Positions 34,545 to 42,904 of a stretch of 64,000 nt of DNA are shown piece after piece (the first letter of the stretch is position 1; each line of letters begins with the position of its first letter). Source of the DNA: CAVROP01 sp050012175 (GTDB lineage: Bacteria; Acidobacteriota; Terriglobia; UBA7540); contig JBEKHR010000016.1 of NCBI GenBank assembly GCA_050012175.1, positions 41,491 to 105,490 on the forward strand, given 5' to 3'. The notes under the pieces were generated by a model. The model had not been told where the DNA came from, did no database searches, and was given only the letters and a program-made list of their open reading frames with translations. Both the position numbers and the translations under genes were made by a program.

Positions 34545-35542
34545 ATCCGGACGATCCTTCCCCTTTCCCTTATCGATTGGTTCGCAGCTTCCAGCATTTT
34601 CACGACCCTAAGTCCCGCCTGGCCGTCGTTGAACGGCCGCGTGTTATTCTTGACACAATCAACAAAGTACTCACACTCCGCCTTCAAGGCCTCAGTCTGC
34701 TCCACCTTCGGCGCCCACATGTCACCGGAGCGGTAACTAACCAGTAGGTCATAGATACCCTCACGGTTGGTGATCTGAGCGCCCTTGTCGTATACCTTCA
34801 CTTTCTCGTCCGCCTCCAGGTCGTTCCACACGACCATCTTTTTCTCTCCCCCAATCAAGGTGGTCCGGACCTTGACGGGCGACAGCCAATTGACGTTGAT
34901 ATGAGCGATGATATTGTGCTCGAAATATATTGTGATAAAAGCAACGTCCTCTTGGGAATTTACGTGTATTTCGCCCGTCGCGACGATAGCTTCGGGCTTG
35001 TCCTTGATCAGATGATTCATGATGGAGAGGTCGTGGGGCGCCAGATCCCAAACCACATTGACATCATGTTGGAAAAGGCCCAAGTTCACTCGGGTCGAAT
35101 CATAGTAATAAAGCTTCCCCAGCTCATTGCCATCGATAAGCTGGCGGATTTTCTTGACGGCTCCAGTGAAGAGGAACGTGTGGTCCACCATAATCCGGAG
35201 ATTCTTCTTTTCCGCGAGTTCTATCAATTGCCGCGCTTGTTCGGATGTGGTGGTGAACGGCTTCTCCACAAAAACGTGCTTGCCATTCTCCAGAGCAGCT
35301 TTCGCCAGTTCGAAGTGTGTCCAGACTGGAGTCACCACAGCCACTGCATCAACATGCGGGGATGTCAAGACATCGCCAAGGTCCGTGGTGACTTCCACGT
35401 CAGCGTAGGCCTGCTTGGCCCGCTTCAACACCTCTGTGTCCTTATCACAAACGGCCAGGACGCAGACCCCGTTGAGGCTGTGGAAATTCCTTACGATTTG
35501 GGGTCCCCAGTAGCCGTATCCGATAACACCTATTCCAATCAT
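34541..35542 (-). CDS. Gfo/Idh/MocA family nucleotide-sugar oxidoreductase (WlbA-like)
   Basis: A 333-residue NAD(P)-dependent dehydrogenase. It shows IGVIGYGYWGPQIVRNF at the N-terminus, VVTPVWTHFELAKAALENGKHVFVEKPFTT (EKP motif, catalytic Lys) and VWDLAPHDLSIMNHLI (D-x3-H type catalytic region). The ATG at 35542 is preceded by GGGAGGTG. Together with the two downstream genes it fits oxidation at C3 of a UDP- or dTDP-sugar, leading to an acetamido sugar such as a 2,3-diacetamido uronate. The exact sugar is inferred, not shown. Confidence 0.86.
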   Translation of the reverse strand: MIGIGVIGYGYWGPQIVRNFHSLNGVCVLAVCDKDTEVLKRAKQAYADVEVTTDLGDVLTSPHVDAVAVVTPVWTHFELAKAALENGKHVFVEKPFTTTSEQARQLIELAEKKNLRIMVDHTFLFTGAVKKIRQLIDGNELGKLYYYDSTRVNLGLFQHDVNVVWDLAPHDLSIMNHLIKDKPEAIVATGEIHVNSQEDVAFITIYFEHNIIAHINVNWLSPVKVRTTLIGGEKKMVVWNDLEADEKVKVYDKGAQITNREGIYDLLVSYRSGDMWAPKVEQTEALKAECEYFVDCVKNNTRPFNDGQAGLRVVKMLEAANQSIRERGRIVRI

Positions 35543-35740
35543 ATTTCACCTCCCGCGGGAGAAGCCGCAATGAGAAACTCCTGCTTGCAGAAGAGTAGGG
35601 GAGGTTGCCTTTTCGAACCGGGGAAAAGACAACTTCACTCTAAGCGTCGGGTCTGCTTGTTGAGCATTCGTTCCGCTGACGGCAGAAAACAAGTTAGGTA
35701 ATGGATCCTTGGAAAGCATTTGTGGAAAGGCAGCGAATGG

Positions 35741-36922
35741 TCAATACGCTCCTCCACCAAAGAAAACGGCCCGGGGCGTCTCCAGCAGAATCTTGAAGTC
35801 CAGCCCGAGCGACCAGGTTCTAGCGTATTCCAGATCCAGGCGAACCATATCCTCGAACTTCGTCCTGCTTCGCCCTTTAACCTGCCATAGCCCTGTGATT
35901 CCAGGCTTCACTTCGAGGAAGCGACGCCGGTGCCAAATGTCGTAAGCCTCAACCTCGTAAGGGATAGGGGGCCGCGGTCCCACCAGGGACATCTCGCCCT
36001 TCAGCACATTGAAAAGTTGAGGAAGCTCGTCCAGGCTGGTCTTCCGGAGAAACTTCCCGAGAGGTGTAACCCGGGGATCATCTTTTATCTTGTAAAACCC
36101 TCCGTTAGCGTCCCCCTGCTCACCATCGCCCCCCCCGGAAATAAGCCGCGCGACGTAATCCTGATGAATCTGCGGATCGCTCCCGAAATACATCGATCTA
36201 AATTTCAGGAAGGTGAACCTGACACCGTATTGCCCTACACGTGTTTGTTTGAAGAGTGTGGGCCCCTTCGACGTCAGCTTGATCGCTATGGCGACAGCGA
36301 ACAACAGCGGCGAAAGCAGAATCAGGGCGGCAAGGCTCCCGGCTATATCGATTGCCCTCTTGATAAGCCGGGCAGCCTTTTTCGTTTCACCCTCTTGAAG
36401 GAAATCAGGGTACAGACTGAAATCTGCCGAGCCGCCTCCCTGGGTTCCTAGATCGTCCGGAAACACGTGGAAGGAGATATGGATCTCATTCATTTGGCCC
36501 GTTCCGAGGTTGCCGCGGAGAGCGGAGTTTACCTTGCAGAATACTGTGTCGAGCGCAGAGCGCATGTCGGCTGAGCCAAACTCGGTTAGGATGACGCCAA
36601 CCACAGAATCTTCCCTGTACCAACCCCGAATGTCTGTCTCCCTGGTAGACAAAGAGAGAGCCGCCGTCACTTGCTCAAGGGCCACCTCCCTGCGATCAGT
36701 TCGAAGGAGCTCCCCCGCATCGACCAGCATGAGTACGAATTTCTTCCGCGAGCGCTCGGACCTCTTCCTTTCGAGGGACAACAATTTCGTGAACAACTCT
36801 TCAGAGATTAGGCCGAGGTTCCCGCTCCTTGAAGCTTCAGCCTCACCATTGGAGCCGTTCGACCGTTTCTTTGTCTGAGTACCTCTTGGATTTGGCCTAA
36901 TGGCGAAATATTCGAAAAGCAT
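35741..36922 (-). CDS. Initiating sugar-phosphate transferase (polyprenyl-phosphate, WbaP/PglC-like catalytic domain)
   Basis: A 393-residue protein. The ATG at 36922, with AAAGGA upstream, is preferred over a TTG at 36940. Residues 1-160 form an unusual soluble N-terminus (LISEELFTKLLSLERKRSERSRKKFVLML, VVGVILTEFGSADM), reminiscent of a degenerate GGDEF-like domain. One membrane segment follows (IDIAGSLAALILLSPLLFAVAIAI), then the catalytic bacterial sugar transferase domain: FKQTRVGQYGVRFTFLKFRSM, KTSLDELPQLFNVLKGEMSLVGPRPP and KPGITGLWQVKGRS. It would load the first sugar-1-phosphate on the lipid carrier. Confidence 0.9.
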   Translation of the reverse strand: MLFEYFAIRPNPRGTQTKKRSNGSNGEAEASRSGNLGLISEELFTKLLSLERKRSERSRKKFVLMLVDAGELLRTDRREVALEQVTAALSLSTRETDIRGWYREDSVVGVILTEFGSADMRSALDTVFCKVNSALRGNLGTGQMNEIHISFHVFPDDLGTQGGGSADFSLYPDFLQEGETKKAARLIKRAIDIAGSLAALILLSPLLFAVAIAIKLTSKGPTLFKQTRVGQYGVRFTFLKFRSMYFGSDPQIHQDYVARLISGGGDGEQGDANGGFYKIKDDPRVTPLGKFLRKTSLDELPQLFNVLKGEMSLVGPRPPIPYEVEAYDIWHRRRFLEVKPGITGLWQVKGRSRTKFEDMVRLDLEYARTWSLGLDFKILLETPRAVFFGGGAY

Positions 36923-37143
36923 GGTCGCTGTCCTTTGCAATCAGATCTATTGGCCTGGGCCCTTGCTCAAAGGGAAAACCTCAAGGCAAGGAATCCGTAA
37001 ACGCAAGGTGTGCGTCCTAGCTGAAAATTAGATCACCGCAGTAGAGTAATACGCAGACCCAATGGTCCTTGGTCGCGCGAACAACTTGAGACGTTAAGTG
37101 CAGTTTCTAATCATGTTGCCCGGCTTCGCGTTGGGTTGCATGG
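36923..37143. other. Intergenic stretch
   Basis: About 220 bp between the beta-barrel protein stop and the initiating transferase. Nothing is recognised beyond the ribosome-binding site used by the latter. Confidence 0.35.
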
Positions 37144-38490
37144 TTAATGCCCCAGGGGAATTGCTTTAAGTCGGTAGTCGATGCCGATCGTCACTAGGTT
37201 GCGATCGAAACTCGCCGAAATCGGCATAGTGCCCTTGCTCAACTGGTGCCTAGTTTCGTAAGAAACATGCAACGTCGCGCCACTCGATAAGGGGCGCTCG
37301 AGAGCAAATACTCCGAATAAGGCATCAGTCCTCCCGCTGGCGAACTGTAAAAGCGAGGTATCTGCACGAGCTGCACCGCCCTGCAAATTTGCTTCCCAGT
37401 GTCCGACCAATCGTCGGCGAACTCCAAAAGTTGCATTGGTACTTGTCACGGATGTGTAAAGGCCCCCGCCGTCGGAAACGGACTTTTGGAGCGACAGATT
37501 CAAGGCAGTCTTCCGAACTGCCTTGGTAATACTTCCTCCCCCGGAGGCTTGAAACTGCCCTGCAACACTGTTTCCCACTGAGGACTGACCAATAGTGCGG
37601 ACGTATTGCGGGCCGCCGAAGATGGTCACGGTAACAGTAGGGGACAAGCGGGATCCCACGGAAAGAAACGTGCTTTCAATTTGGGAACGCTGCTGGTTAC
37701 CGAAAACTTCGCCCCCCTGGTACGTAGTATCTTGATGAAGTAAGAGAAGACCGAAGCTCGTATGGTCAGTTACAGCGTATTGAAACTGCAAGCTGCCACT
37801 CAATTCCCTGCTGTTATACAAGGGCTGGCCCACTGCCACCTGGCTTCCGAATTTGCGCTGGTTGTAGCCGCCAGCGAGGGTAAGAGACGTCCGCCGGCTC
37901 TTCACATACGTGAGATCCAGGCCGCTCGAATTCGACAACGCTCTGATCGTGTACGGGAGAATCGTCTGATTCAGGGCAGTGGGCGAACCAAGCCCCGACA
38001 TAATCTGCTGCCCAGTGAGAGATTGAAAGACGCCGTTTTGATAGCTGAAGGTGTCGTACAATCCCAGATTGAAGTGTGGACCCAGCCGGTAGGTCAGGTT
38101 CAGATCGGCAGTATGGTTGAGCCGATCATACTGGTCAATTTGCCGGTACAAAAGGAAATAGGGCAAGTAATCAAAGCTGATCGTCAGGTTCTCGGTCTGC
38201 CTCGAAAGGGTGAGATGCGACTCAAACGAGACCGCTTCATCGCTGAGCCGCTGCGAGTTGTTCGCGTAAACGTTGTCGTCGTAGAAAGTTGAGGCGCCCA
38301 GGCTCAGTGAGACCTGGTTAGCCTGTGCAGCCTCTCCCGCGTACTGAAGCGGGGTCTGCACTCCGCTGCCATACACCAACGGTAGGGCTGGGGCCGGTGC
38401 GGCTGGCGAGGCTGTTTGGGCCTCAACACCAACTGGCAACAACATTACGAAGACGACAAGGGAAATGGATGCACGCAACTTTTCTTTCAA
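37144..38490 (-). CDS. Predicted outer-membrane beta-barrel protein of the export locus
   Basis: A 448-residue protein starting at TTG 38490, with AAGGGG six bp upstream. The frame runs on to 39021, but that extension is the debris of another gene. Signal peptide: LRASISLVVFVMLLPVGVEAQ. The rest alternates short beta strands and turns (LTLSRQTENLTISFDYLPYFLLY, LGLYDTFSYQNG, LTLAGGYNQRKFG, NVTIGIDYRL-like end). This suggests an outer-membrane barrel of 14 or more strands. Such proteins occur next to Wza-type exporters and may form or tune the secretion pore. The terminal residue is not the classical Phe. Confidence 0.7.
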   Translation of the reverse strand: MKEKLRASISLVVFVMLLPVGVEAQTASPAAPAPALPLVYGSGVQTPLQYAGEAAQANQVSLSLGASTFYDDNVYANNSQRLSDEAVSFESHLTLSRQTENLTISFDYLPYFLLYRQIDQYDRLNHTADLNLTYRLGPHFNLGLYDTFSYQNGVFQSLTGQQIMSGLGSPTALNQTILPYTIRALSNSSGLDLTYVKSRRTSLTLAGGYNQRKFGSQVAVGQPLYNSRELSGSLQFQYAVTDHTSFGLLLLHQDTTYQGGEVFGNQQRSQIESTFLSVGSRLSPTVTVTIFGGPQYVRTIGQSSVGNSVAGQFQASGGGSITKAVRKTALNLSLQKSVSDGGGLYTSVTSTNATFGVRRRLVGHWEANLQGGAARADTSLLQFASGRTDALFGVFALERPLSSGATLHVSYETRHQLSKGTMPISASFDRNLVTIGIDYRLKAIPLGH

Positions 38491-38499
38491 GGAACACCC

Positions 38500-38975
38500 C
38501 TTGTTGATACTCTTGAGCTCCACGTTCTGGCTCAGGCTGCGATCCTTAATTACTTGCTTGTAGTTAAGAGCCGGAAGTCTTTGTGAACCATCTTCCTTAC
38601 GTCCTAGGACATTTTCTCTGTTCATCCTGGCGAACTCCCAAAAACCACCCGCATTGGCAATTGGTTCCCGTTGGGTCGTCGGTTTCCACCCTGGGTAGCA
38701 ACTGGACTTGACGCTGTTTCCAACAGCGACACGGACGTCCCTCATTGCCTCCTGCACGATGACGGTCATATTGGGGTTGGCAATACACTCCTTCCCTTTA
38801 TTAGGATGTTCCGTACCTTGAGAGCCGTCAGCCCGCTCTCTTCCCACTCCCCCATCGGGGAACGCGTTTCCTGTAATCAGGACGGATAAACAAAACCTGG
38901 GGAATCTCCGCATCTCATCACACCCTGATTGCCAAGACGCCTTCAGAACCGAGAATGTAGTCACCAACCACCTGC
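38500..38975 (-). pseudogene. Decayed second copy of the Wza-type exporter
   Basis: Pieces of the Wza relative appear in different minus-strand frames: GDYILGSEGVLAIRV (then two stops), GLTALKVRNILI, NPNMTVIVQEAMRDVRVAVGNS, NAGGFWEFARMN and NYKQVIKDRSLSQNVELKS. The intact Wza at 42905-43621 has the same order: DDYIIGPSDVLAINVW, GLTALKVQRMV, NPEVAVIVQDVKSRTYAV, IAGGFLDFAKEG and DYKKVIKGRNPEQNVELKS. The last part happens to be in frame with the downstream beta-barrel gene. Confidence 0.75.
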
Positions 38976-39063
38976 CGGGTGCCGGAGCCGATTGGCCGGC
39001 TGGCCGCCTTGGCATCGCCATTCTCGGTGGCTCTTTGCAACCCCAGAGGCATTCGACAACTTG

Positions 39064-39405
39064 TCATCCCCGTGCCATCCGATAACCATCTATGGCAACC
39101 GCAAGGGCTAGCGGAATACCTGCAATGGGACTCTCATCTATGCGAACCACCGCTCCCTTACAAACAACCTCGCCCGGAGCTTCGCCGAGGATTGCAGCGG
39201 GAAGCTCAAATCTCAACTCGACTGTGGTTTTTGGCTGCAAGGGGGATTCGGCGCGAAACAGAACTCCCGAGTAGCTGATGTTCTCTGTCCTCCCCTCAAA
39301 CCATCTCGAAGTGTGTGGTTTGCGGTAGCGGATAGGAATGTGAATCGCAAAACGCTTAGCGCGTGTCGAACCTTGTGGTGTCCGGTCGAATAGTGAGTTA
39401 GACAT
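39064..39405 (-). CDS. PilZ-domain protein (c-di-GMP receptor)
   Basis: A 113-residue single-domain protein. It shows TRAKRFAIHIPIRYR (the R-x3-R arm of PilZ) and ENISYSGVLFRAE (the N-x-S-x2-G motif), the two segments that bind c-di-GMP. The beta-rich remainder (TTVELRFELP, VCKGAVVRIDE) fits the PilZ barrel. The family's role is to turn exopolysaccharide synthesis or export on in response to c-di-GMP, which fits its place in this locus. A second start ATG lies at 39411. A perfect palindrome separates the start from a GGAGGGAG motif. Confidence 0.82.
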   Translation of the reverse strand: MSNSLFDRTPQGSTRAKRFAIHIPIRYRKPHTSRWFEGRTENISYSGVLFRAESPLQPKTTVELRFELPAAILGEAPGEVVCKGAVVRIDESPIAGIPLALAVAIDGYRMARG

Positions 39406-39412
39406 GGCCATA

Positions 39413-39428
39413 TTTCCGGTACCGGAAA
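39413..39428. promoter_or_regulatory. Perfect 16-bp palindrome before the PilZ gene
   Basis: TTTCCGGTACCGGAAA lies between the candidate ribosome-binding site (GGAGGGAG, about 39430-39440 on the minus strand) and the PilZ start codons. It could be an operator or an RNA hairpin that moves the ribosome-binding site closer to the start. Chance cannot be excluded. Confidence 0.35.
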
Positions 39429-39438
39429 CTCCCTCCGA

Positions 39439-39735
39439 TTAACCCGTGTGTCCTTTCCATGCACTATTGTAAGATTGACTCAGCCACATAACGAAAAAAG
39501 CCAGAACCGAAAAAACTAAGAATGAGGAGGGGATCCCTCCGTCCTTGTGCAGCAAAACAGTGAGGAAGTGCAGATTCGGATGACCCGAGAACCGAGAGAT
39601 AGTCACCATCCTCAGGCCGTTCTTAAAGATTGTAACGGGGAATACAGCCGGAATTAAGCCGGCGACCTTTCCCGACAAAGGTTTTTCAGGGAAAACGTGC
39701 CGTGCCAAAAGGCAACCGCCCCGCAACGGGCGCAA
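39439..39735 (-). pseudogene. C-terminal remnant of an exosortase
   Basis: The frame reads VAGLIPAVFPVTIFKNGLRMVTISRF, then LHFLTVLLHKDGGIPSSFLVFSVLAFFVMWLSQ. The IFKNGLRMVTIS segment (with the conserved Arg) and the HKDGG segment (with the conserved His) are the C-terminal catalytic region of exosortase/archaeosortase proteins. The N-terminal membrane helices and the catalytic Cys are missing. It sits next to a VanZ-family gene in an exopolysaccharide locus, the usual home of exosortases. No PEP-CTERM-like target protein was seen in this window. Confidence 0.65.
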
Positions 39736-39850
39736 TCCAGCGCAAAACTTGCTTACGTCAAGTCAAGATTTGGGGAATGGCTTTGTTTTCGATTCGTCTG
39801 CGACCGCGAGGAAGCCTTTGTTCATGATGCAATTCGTTTCCTGTGTGGCA

Positions 39851-40333
39851 CTAACCCTTGGAGAAAACCTTGCTCGACTTAAGGAGGGACATCTGTTCCT
39901 GGGTGTAAGGCGCCAGCATCGCCAGCGCGGCACCCATGGTGTCCAATCCGCAATCGAGGAGAGAAGCATGTCTTCCGGGAACAAACAACTGATGAAACTC
40001 ATCCGTCAGGGAATAAGCGGCCGCTACCACAATGCAAAATACCGCACGCCGTGGTCGCCAAAGCTCCGGGCTCTTTTCGCCGGGAAAACCGTACAGAAGC
40101 AAGGCGAAGATGGCATATTCCGTCAGGTAGGCTAGCCCGCGGAGAAAGGCATGAAGAAGACCGAATGTGCCCGACGAGACGCGGAGGTGAAGGAGCTCGA
40201 GTGTCCAGGCCAGCAACGCTCGCGAGAAATTGGGGCTGAATGTTTGGCTCGAGAGGTAAAAAATCAGGGCAGCCCACGCAAGGGTTATAGCCCACCAGCC
40301 CACGGTGATTAGCTTTGTGAAGTCACCTTCCAT
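39851..40333 (-). CDS. VanZ-family membrane protein
   Basis: A 160-residue protein with four hydrophobic segments (LITVGWWAITLAWAALIFYLSS, LTEYAIFALLLYGF, VFCIVVAAAYSLTDEFHQLF and LDCGLDTMGAALAML). SLTDEFHQLFVPGRHASLLDCGLDTMGA is the hallmark VanZ motif. VanZ-like proteins are common at exopolysaccharide and exosortase loci; their biochemical role is not established. The ATG overlaps the kinase gene's 3' end by 11 bp (40323-40333). Confidence 0.88.
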   Translation of the reverse strand: MEGDFTKLITVGWWAITLAWAALIFYLSSQTFSPNFSRALLAWTLELLHLRVSSGTFGLLHAFLRGLAYLTEYAIFALLLYGFPGEKSPELWRPRRAVFCIVVAAAYSLTDEFHQLFVPGRHASLLDCGLDTMGAALAMLAPYTQEQMSLLKSSKVFSKG

Positions 40334-41192
40334 CTTTATTCAGTTCCAGGCCCTCTATGACCTTAGGCTTTGTCGGCTTTACGCGAGCTTCGGGTTTTCC
40401 GTATCCATAATATTTGGAGTAGGTGCGATCGAGCCCTTCTACGCCGTTGAGAATGATTCCGATTATGTGATCGCGCCCCAAATTCCGGGTCGATTCCTCT
40501 ATGGCTTCTCGTGGTGTTTCCCCTGCCCGAGCTACGAGCAAAGTGGCGTCGGCTTGTGCTTTGAGGGCAAGGACGTCAGCAATGGGGGTCGTGGGAGGTG
40601 AATCGATCAGGATCCAACGAAAGGAACTCGAAGAAAGACTTCTAATCAATTGAGAGGCAAAGTTCGACTGGAGAAGACTGGTGCCATCCTCCACTGGCTG
40701 CCCTGCCGGCAACAAATAGAAACCCAGGGGCTCGATTCGGCGGATTGCCAGCATCGGGTCACTCCCACCCTTGTAACACTCGGTCAGCCCAGGCCACGGC
40801 TTGAGACCCAGTCTCTCGACGAGGGCTGGTCGATGCACGTCGGCCTCCAACAAGAGCACTGGACGCTTTCCTTCTTCAGACAAACCTGTGGCAAGATTCA
40901 ACGCAACCGTGGACTTCCCATCCTCTGGCAGGGGACTGGTAATAAGGAGGCTTTTTAACTTCCTCGAAGCCTGCATGCTCGTGAGGCGTATCTGCACCAA
41001 TCTGAACCTATCCGCACCAGCACTCCTCGGATCGGTGTGCATTACAACACGGCTCTCCGGGGAAACAGGGCTGACTTCAGTTGCGACTGGCAGATACACA
41101 TCAGCCCGCTCCAATGTCTCGAGAAACTCCTCCGTGGAACCGGAGGGTAGGTCGTCTTTTCCTATCTCTGGCTTGAAAACGCGGTCAGGCAT
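40323..41192 (-). CDS. BY-kinase-like ATPase (CpsD/Wzc C-domain type)
   Basis: A 289-residue cytoplasmic P-loop ATPase. It shows LLITSPLPEDGKSTVALNLA (Walker A), PVLLLEADVHRPALVERLG (the family's Walker A' region, with Glu-Ala-Asp) and RWILIDSPPTTPIADVLAL (Walker B). The C-terminus has a Tyr-rich cluster (RTYSKYYGYG) of the kind autophosphorylated in bacterial tyrosine kinases. It would regulate polymerisation and export together with the separate GumC/Wzz partner at 41258-42856. ATG 41192 is preferred over TTG 41204, which lies too close to GGGAG. Confidence 0.88.
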   Translation of the reverse strand: MPDRVFKPEIGKDDLPSGSTEEFLETLERADVYLPVATEVSPVSPESRVVMHTDPRSAGADRFRLVQIRLTSMQASRKLKSLLITSPLPEDGKSTVALNLATGLSEEGKRPVLLLEADVHRPALVERLGLKPWPGLTECYKGGSDPMLAIRRIEPLGFYLLPAGQPVEDGTSLLQSNFASQLIRSLSSSSFRWILIDSPPTTPIADVLALKAQADATLLVARAGETPREAIEESTRNLGRDHIIGIILNGVEGLDRTYSKYYGYGKPEARVKPTKPKVIEGLELNKDGR

Positions 41193-41257
41193 GACAATTA
41201 TCAACTCCCATCGGTGTTCCCATCATCGGAGTGCAGGAGGAGGTTCTTCGCACTCTT

Positions 41258-42856
41258 CTAACCCCGCCGACAAACATAGAATTCAGTGGCGCAAACAAGC
41301 AGGCACAATGCGACCCCAGCAAACCACTCGAGCGCCTTCACCCGCGAACGCCTCCGTTCTTCAACCTTGCTCAGCAGCATCGGCACTCCAACCATCAAGG
41401 GAAAGGCAAAAACCCGCCTCAGCTCCTGTTCATCGCGGAGCGAGTGGTCTCTGGTCTCAGCCAAGGAAGCCAAGGCCACTCCAACGGCGATCCCCGCGGC
41501 TAATCCGGTCAGGCTGATCTTCACATGGTCCGGACTGGAGGGCTTCATCGGCCAGCTTGGCGGGTCAATAATGCGGAATCGCTGACCCTGTTGGCGTCTT
41601 TCCAGGCTGGTTGCCAACTCGGATTGCGTCTTTTTGCTTAATAAGTCGTCATAGTGTAGTTTTGACAGGTCGTAGTCGCGAAGCAAATCCGCGAGTTCTT
41701 GCTCACGAACAGGGGTCAGATTGAGGCGGCGCTGGTATTCGGCAATTCGGGCTTTTGTTTGCTCTGCGTCCTCTGTAGCATGCTGAATTTCCAAATGGTT
41801 TGCTTCCAACTGGCTTTTGAGTTGCGCGGTGGTTGCGTCTCTTTCAGAGGATCTGGCCGATTTAGAACTCTCCTGGACGGTTCCATCCTTCGTGGGCTCT
41901 GCCGCATGCGTCGATGCTGCCAGCAGGGCCTCCGTCTCTTTAATTTCTTCGTCGATTTTCACCACGTCAGGATACTTCGCCGTATACCGTGCCAATAGAT
42001 CGGCTTTTTCATTTCGCAGCCGAGTCAACTCCGCCTTTATCGTTTCCGTGGGACTGGCGGCCATCGTCCCCGGGGCCGGAACCCCGGCAGCAGCCAGGTT
42101 TTCATACTGGGAAAGTAAGGACTGCAGGTAAGCCTGCTGCTCGTGTGCCCGATCTAGAGTAGCCATGGTGTTCTGAAGTTGTGTGTGCAACCCGGCTAGG
42201 ATGGCCAGATTTCCCTGCTGCTGCTCGGGCAGTTCACCGAGGTAATGCATTTTAAAGTCCCGAACACGATTCCCCTGTTGCTTCAGTTCTGCTGCAGTAA
42301 CCTCAAGCTCGTCCGCCAGAAAGTTAGTCGTCCCTGTTGACTGCTCTTCACGTGACTTCAGGTTTTCACTGATGAAGAGGCTGGTGAGCTTGTTGGTTAC
42401 CTCTTGAGCCGAGTGGGGGTCAACGCCTGTGAAGGAAATCTTGAAGGCGTTTAGGTCTTTGGGCTCGGAGCCTTTCTGTAATGGTTCAAGCTCGATATTG
42501 CGCCGCATCAACTCGACTAACTCCTCGGGGACCAGATGCTTCCTCTCGTTTGGAAATAGACCAAATTCATCTATAATCTGGAGTAGTTGAGTGCGGGAAA
42601 GAATCGCGTCGGCCATGACCAAAAGTACTTCCCTAACATCGGTGGTCGTATTGGCAGTAACGTAGCGTTCAGGTACCTGCTGGCGTTCCACAAGGATCGT
42701 AGCCTCTGACTTGTAACGGGCGGGAAGCAGCAGCGAGGTCAGACAGGCACCCAGGGCAATAACCGAAGCAGGTATGAGCACCCACCAGCGCCGTCTGATG
42801 GCCACGCTTAGAAGCTTGTTTAGAGTTACATCAAGATTCTCGTCTTGTTGGGCCAA
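41258..42856 (-). CDS. Polysaccharide co-polymerase/chain-length protein (GumC/Wzz family)
   Basis: A 532-residue inner-membrane protein. TTG 42856 has GGAGGTAG 9 bp upstream. The N-terminal membrane helix is WWVLIPASVIALGACLTSLLLP, followed by RYKSEATILVERQQVPERYV (Wzz fold). A long coiled-coil periplasmic region (about 160-430) contains LARYTAKYPDVVKIDEEIKETEALLAAS. The GNVR-like region is represented by DYDLSKLHYDDLLSKKTQSELATSLERRQQGQRFRIIDPP. The C-terminal membrane helix is HVKISLTGLAAGIAVGVALASLAE, with a further hydrophobic tail. It controls chain length and couples to the BY-kinase. Confidence 0.9.
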   Translation of the reverse strand: MAQQDENLDVTLNKLLSVAIRRRWWVLIPASVIALGACLTSLLLPARYKSEATILVERQQVPERYVTANTTTDVREVLLVMADAILSRTQLLQIIDEFGLFPNERKHLVPEELVELMRRNIELEPLQKGSEPKDLNAFKISFTGVDPHSAQEVTNKLTSLFISENLKSREEQSTGTTNFLADELEVTAAELKQQGNRVRDFKMHYLGELPEQQQGNLAILAGLHTQLQNTMATLDRAHEQQAYLQSLLSQYENLAAAGVPAPGTMAASPTETIKAELTRLRNEKADLLARYTAKYPDVVKIDEEIKETEALLAASTHAAEPTKDGTVQESSKSARSSERDATTAQLKSQLEANHLEIQHATEDAEQTKARIAEYQRRLNLTPVREQELADLLRDYDLSKLHYDDLLSKKTQSELATSLERRQQGQRFRIIDPPSWPMKPSSPDHVKISLTGLAAGIAVGVALASLAETRDHSLRDEQELRRVFAFPLMVGVPMLLSKVEERRRSRVKALEWFAGVALCLLVCATEFYVCRRG

Positions 42857-42904
42857 TGAACTCTACCTCCACGTGAAGATCGCCCCGCCACAGTAAGCAG
42901 AAAC

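Noticed and set aside
38491..39021. A 177-residue N-terminal extension of the outer-membrane barrel protein.
   Set aside because: The extension is the remains of a Wza duplicate; a TTG with a good ribosome-binding site directly before the signal peptide is the better start.
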